From positions 1 to 24,567 of the IMG/VR virus record IMGVR_UViG_3300030061_002128: DNA of 24,567 nt; one strand, 5' to 3'. Position numbers and translations under genes: made by a program. The number at the start of each line of letters is the position of its first letter. Position 1 is the stretch's first letter. Below, one piece after another: positions 22,604-24,567 of the stretch. Below the pieces are notes generated by a model, which made no database searches, was not told the DNA's origin, and was given only the letters and a program-made list of their open reading frames with translations. Origin of the DNA: a virus.

Positions 22604-22618
22604 TTGTAATTGATTTTT

Positions 22619-23809
22619 TTAGTTAAATTTTCGTGTTTTAATTTTCAATTTTGAACTATCTAAACCACTGACTGCTTTTACTTTTAATCCATTAACAAAT
22701 ACATCTCCAGTAGGACTTTCTCTTACTTCAGTTTGTACGTTTTTAGATTTTGCAGCAACATCTCTTATAGCATCAGCTTTACCTTGCTCATAAAAATGTT
22801 GTGCAATAGTATCTACATTTTCAGCAGCATACATAGCCTTATGATAACCTTTAACATCTGTTACATCACCTTTATCATTTAAGAACTTCTTAATTACATT
22901 AGTAATATTAGATTGTTTTTCTGCAACTGCGTCTGGATTTTTAACACCATATCTAAATTTCTTTTCCCCTACGTTGAAATCAAAACCTTTGAATTCTTTA
23001 GAAAAATAATCTTTAGTATTAGATTTAAATCTTTCGTGTTGCTCTTGAGCAGTTTCCTGCTCTTGGTTATATCGATTAAAAAAGTCCATAGCTTTTTGTT
23101 GGTCTTGAGTAACGCCGGGTCTCAACTTGATCTCCTCGTAATATTTACTTTTTAAACCTTCTAAATGCTTGCGGGCTTTTGCAACCTCTTCTTTATATGC
23201 GAGTTTTTTCTTTCGGATCTCTCGCTCCTCGTCTACCTCTGCATCAAAAGAAAAATTATCTTCCATCATGAAATTAATTTCTTCTGAATTTAAGTGTGAT
23301 TTTTCTTGTTTATAATACTCTCTTAATAAAGTATCATTATCTACATTAGAATAGTCAGCATTTAATCTAACATAATCTTCTAATGTTCCACCAGTTTCTT
23401 TCATAAAGTCTATAACTTTTTCGATGTTTTCTGGTAGTTTAGCTATTTCTCTTGCCTCTTCAGGTGTTGGAGCAATAACTCTTTCTTCAATTTTTTCACC
23501 TATTTCCTGTATTTCTTCTTCAACCTTTTGTTCAATAGGTTTTTCTTCTTCTACAATTTCTTGTATTACTTGCTCTTCTTCTTTATTTTCAGGAATTTCT
23601 TTGGGCTCTGGTACTTGTTTGTCCACTCCAGAGCTAACTCCGGTTTGTTCGCCCACATCCACCTTCTTTGTTTCTCCGACTTGAATGGCATCTGTTTCTT
23701 CTGTTTTAGGTTTAGACAAATCTAATTTAATAGGTTCATCTTTTTTTGTTAATTTTTTAGGTTTACGTTTAATTTTAAACGAACCTTCTTCTTTTACTTT
23801 TTCAGACAT
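22619..23809 (-). CDS. Scaffold-like capsid assembly protein
   Basis: A 396-aa, extremely charged protein between the portal and capsid genes, the usual place of the scaffold. Residues 1-110 are low in complexity and rich in Lys, Glu, Pro and Val (KPKKLTKKDEPIKLDLSKPK; IVEEEKPIEQKVEEEIQEIG). Residues 110-320 are predicted helical and coiled-coil-like (EEVAKARKHLEGLKSKYYEE; YNQEQETAQEQHERFKSN). The C-terminus is a short basic segment (VNGLKVKAVSGLDSSKLKIK) that would grip the inner face of the capsid protein, as in other phage scaffolds. There is no protease motif I can see, so any scaffold cleavage would depend on another gene. It starts 30 nt after the portal stop, behind an AT-rich leader. 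Confidence 0.78.
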   Translation of the reverse strand: MSEKVKEEGSFKIKRKPKKLTKKDEPIKLDLSKPKTEETDAIQVGETKKVDVGEQTGVSSGVDKQVPEPKEIPENKEEEQVIQEIVEEEKPIEQKVEEEIQEIGEKIEERVIAPTPEEAREIAKLPENIEKVIDFMKETGGTLEDYVRLNADYSNVDNDTLLREYYKQEKSHLNSEEINFMMEDNFSFDAEVDEEREIRKKKLAYKEEVAKARKHLEGLKSKYYEEIKLRPGVTQDQQKAMDFFNRYNQEQETAQEQHERFKSNTKDYFSKEFKGFDFNVGEKKFRYGVKNPDAVAEKQSNITNVIKKFLNDKGDVTDVKGYHKAMYAAENVDTIAQHFYEQGKADAIRDVAAKSKNVQTEVRESPTGDVFVNGLKVKAVSGLDSSKLKIKTRKFN

Positions 23810-23838
23810 AATATAATATAATAAAAATTAATAAATAG
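23810..23838 (-). promoter_or_regulatory. AT-rich leader of the scaffold gene, duplicate of 21086-21112
   Basis: The gap between the portal stop and the scaffold start consists only of A and T and carries AATATAATATAATA followed by AAAATTAATAAA (+ strand). It differs from the leader of the 254-aa gene at only a few positions. There is no Shine-Dalgarno sequence. A shared role in transcription or translation start is inferred from the duplication. Confidence 0.45.
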
Positions 23839-23839
23839 T

Positions 23840-24567
23840 TTATTGCGGTTCAAACTGCTCTAAACCAAATCCGCCTAAATTATCCATACCTGCTGATTCA
23901 AAATCTGTAGGTAACAAGTCATTTTGGCGTTGCTCAATCATTTTTGATTGTTGCGTTGCTTGTATTTTAGTTCTTTTATCTTTACGATCTTCTATAAATT
24001 GTTCTTTTTCTCTATCAGTATTTACTTTAGCTTGTGCTAATTGTAATTGATAATTAAACTCTTCAGCCATTAATTGTTTTTTAATTAACGCCTCTTGCTC
24101 CATTCTTTGTATTTCAAATTGAGATTTAGCTTGTTCTATTTGTATTTCTGTTTTAGCTAATGCCTCTTGTTTTTGAACTTCATTTAAAGCAGCTTGCTCT
24201 GATTGTTGCATGTTTGCTTGAGCTTGCGCCTGTATTTGATCTTGTTGAGCTTGTTGATCTGCTTTTTGTTTTTGTATTCTTCTGTATTTTAATATTTGAT
24301 TAGCTAACTGTATATTTTTAACTTCTCTTACATCAATAGCGTCTTCTAAATATATTTGACCCGACTGTAAAGCTACTTGAATATTTTGTTCTAACATAGC
24401 TTTTTCTTCATCATCAGGTTCTAAATCTAAATAAATACCAAAATCATATAAATGAAGATTTTTTAATTCTTCTAAGTTTTGAGTATTGGTCAATGATATA
24501 CTTTGCATTAAAGCCTGTTTAGTTAAATCAAACTCTAAAGCATCAGCTAATCTTAATGATATATTTT
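23840..24567 (-). CDS. Portal protein, C-terminal part (5' end beyond the window)
   Basis: The frame is open to the right edge, so the protein continues upstream; about 242 C-terminal residues are visible. An ATG at 24508 is internal: in-frame codons before it read NISLRLADALEFDLTKQAL. The visible part has a helical stem-like segment (LEDAIDVREVKNIQLANQIL), then a long Gln/Ala/Glu-rich coiled coil (QQDQIQAQAQANMQQSEQ; KTEIQIEQAKSQFEIQRMEQ). A C-terminal motif block follows (EDRKDKRTKIQATQQSKMI and ESAGMDNLGGFGLEQFEPQ). I recall this tail from portal proteins of Cellulophaga-type, marine and crAss-like podoviruses, where the portal dodecamer is the DNA entry and exit channel. Its place just before scaffold and capsid genes supports this. 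Confidence 0.82.
   Translation of the reverse strand, partial: NISLRLADALEFDLTKQALMQSISLTNTQNLEELKNLHLYDFGIYLDLEPDDEEKAMLEQNIQVALQSGQIYLEDAIDVREVKNIQLANQILKYRRIQKQKADQQAQQDQIQAQAQANMQQSEQAALNEVQKQEALAKTEIQIEQAKSQFEIQRMEQEALIKKQLMAEEFNYQLQLAQAKVNTDREKEQFIEDRKDKRTKIQATQQSKMIEQRQNDLLPTDFESAGMDNLGGFGLEQFEPQ

Overview
The window looks like part of the genome of a tailed, podovirus-like phage that infects a marine member of the Bacteroidota, probably a flavobacterium. The host inference rests on four observations. The base composition is strongly AT-rich. Nearly every start codon is preceded by an A/T-only leader with no Shine-Dalgarno sequence. One exported protein has a flavobacterial-type signal peptide ending in SSAQ. 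A lipoprotein has a VASC-G lipobox. By my recall of protein families (no search was run), the structural genes resemble those of Cellulophaga podoviruses, uncultured marine phages and, more distantly, crAss-like phages.

Layout. Positions 1-1578 on the + strand hold the 3' part of a class I ribonucleotide reductase large subunit (NrdA). A strong hairpin terminator lies just after it, between two converging transcription units. From the right edge down to 1656, every gene is on the - strand and tightly packed, often with 1-20 nt gaps or TAATG stop/start overlaps. In transcription order these are: portal C-terminus (cut by the right edge), scaffold-like protein, major capsid protein, a conserved head-region protein, an adaptor or ring-like protein, a tail tubular-like protein carrying an extra beta-rich module, a 1205-aa tail stabilisation/nozzle protein with an Ig-like C-terminus, a second 446-aa nozzle-like protein, a cupin-like protein, and three internal or ejection-type proteins of 253, 510 and 2209 aa. 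The last is a giant multidomain protein. Two very basic, Cys-containing small proteins follow (45 and 116 aa), then a putative lipoprotein, a holin-like single-span membrane protein, an exported thioredoxin-fold protein without CxxC, and an exported ankyrin-repeat protein.

How the parts work together. Portal, scaffold and capsid genes would build the prohead. The ring, tubular and nozzle proteins form a short tail. The cluster of 253, 510 and 2209 aa would be packaged and ejected with the DNA. The four terminal genes look like host-envelope factors (lysis, or change of the infected cell surface), and three of them carry export signals. NrdA supplies deoxynucleotides for replication. Two hairpins divide the long unit: a UUCG-capped terminator directly after the capsid gene and a second long hairpin after the next gene. 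A near-duplicate AT-rich leader precedes both the scaffold gene and the gene after the capsid terminator.

No tRNA, CRISPR array, insertion sequence, integrase, diversity-generating element or complete endolysin was found, and no gene-free stretch exceeds 300 bases. The less ordinary signals are in the giant ejection protein (metalloprotease motif, sigma-region-2-like segment, repeated KFSK linkers, SR-like basic tail) and the cluster of small exported proteins at its 3' side.
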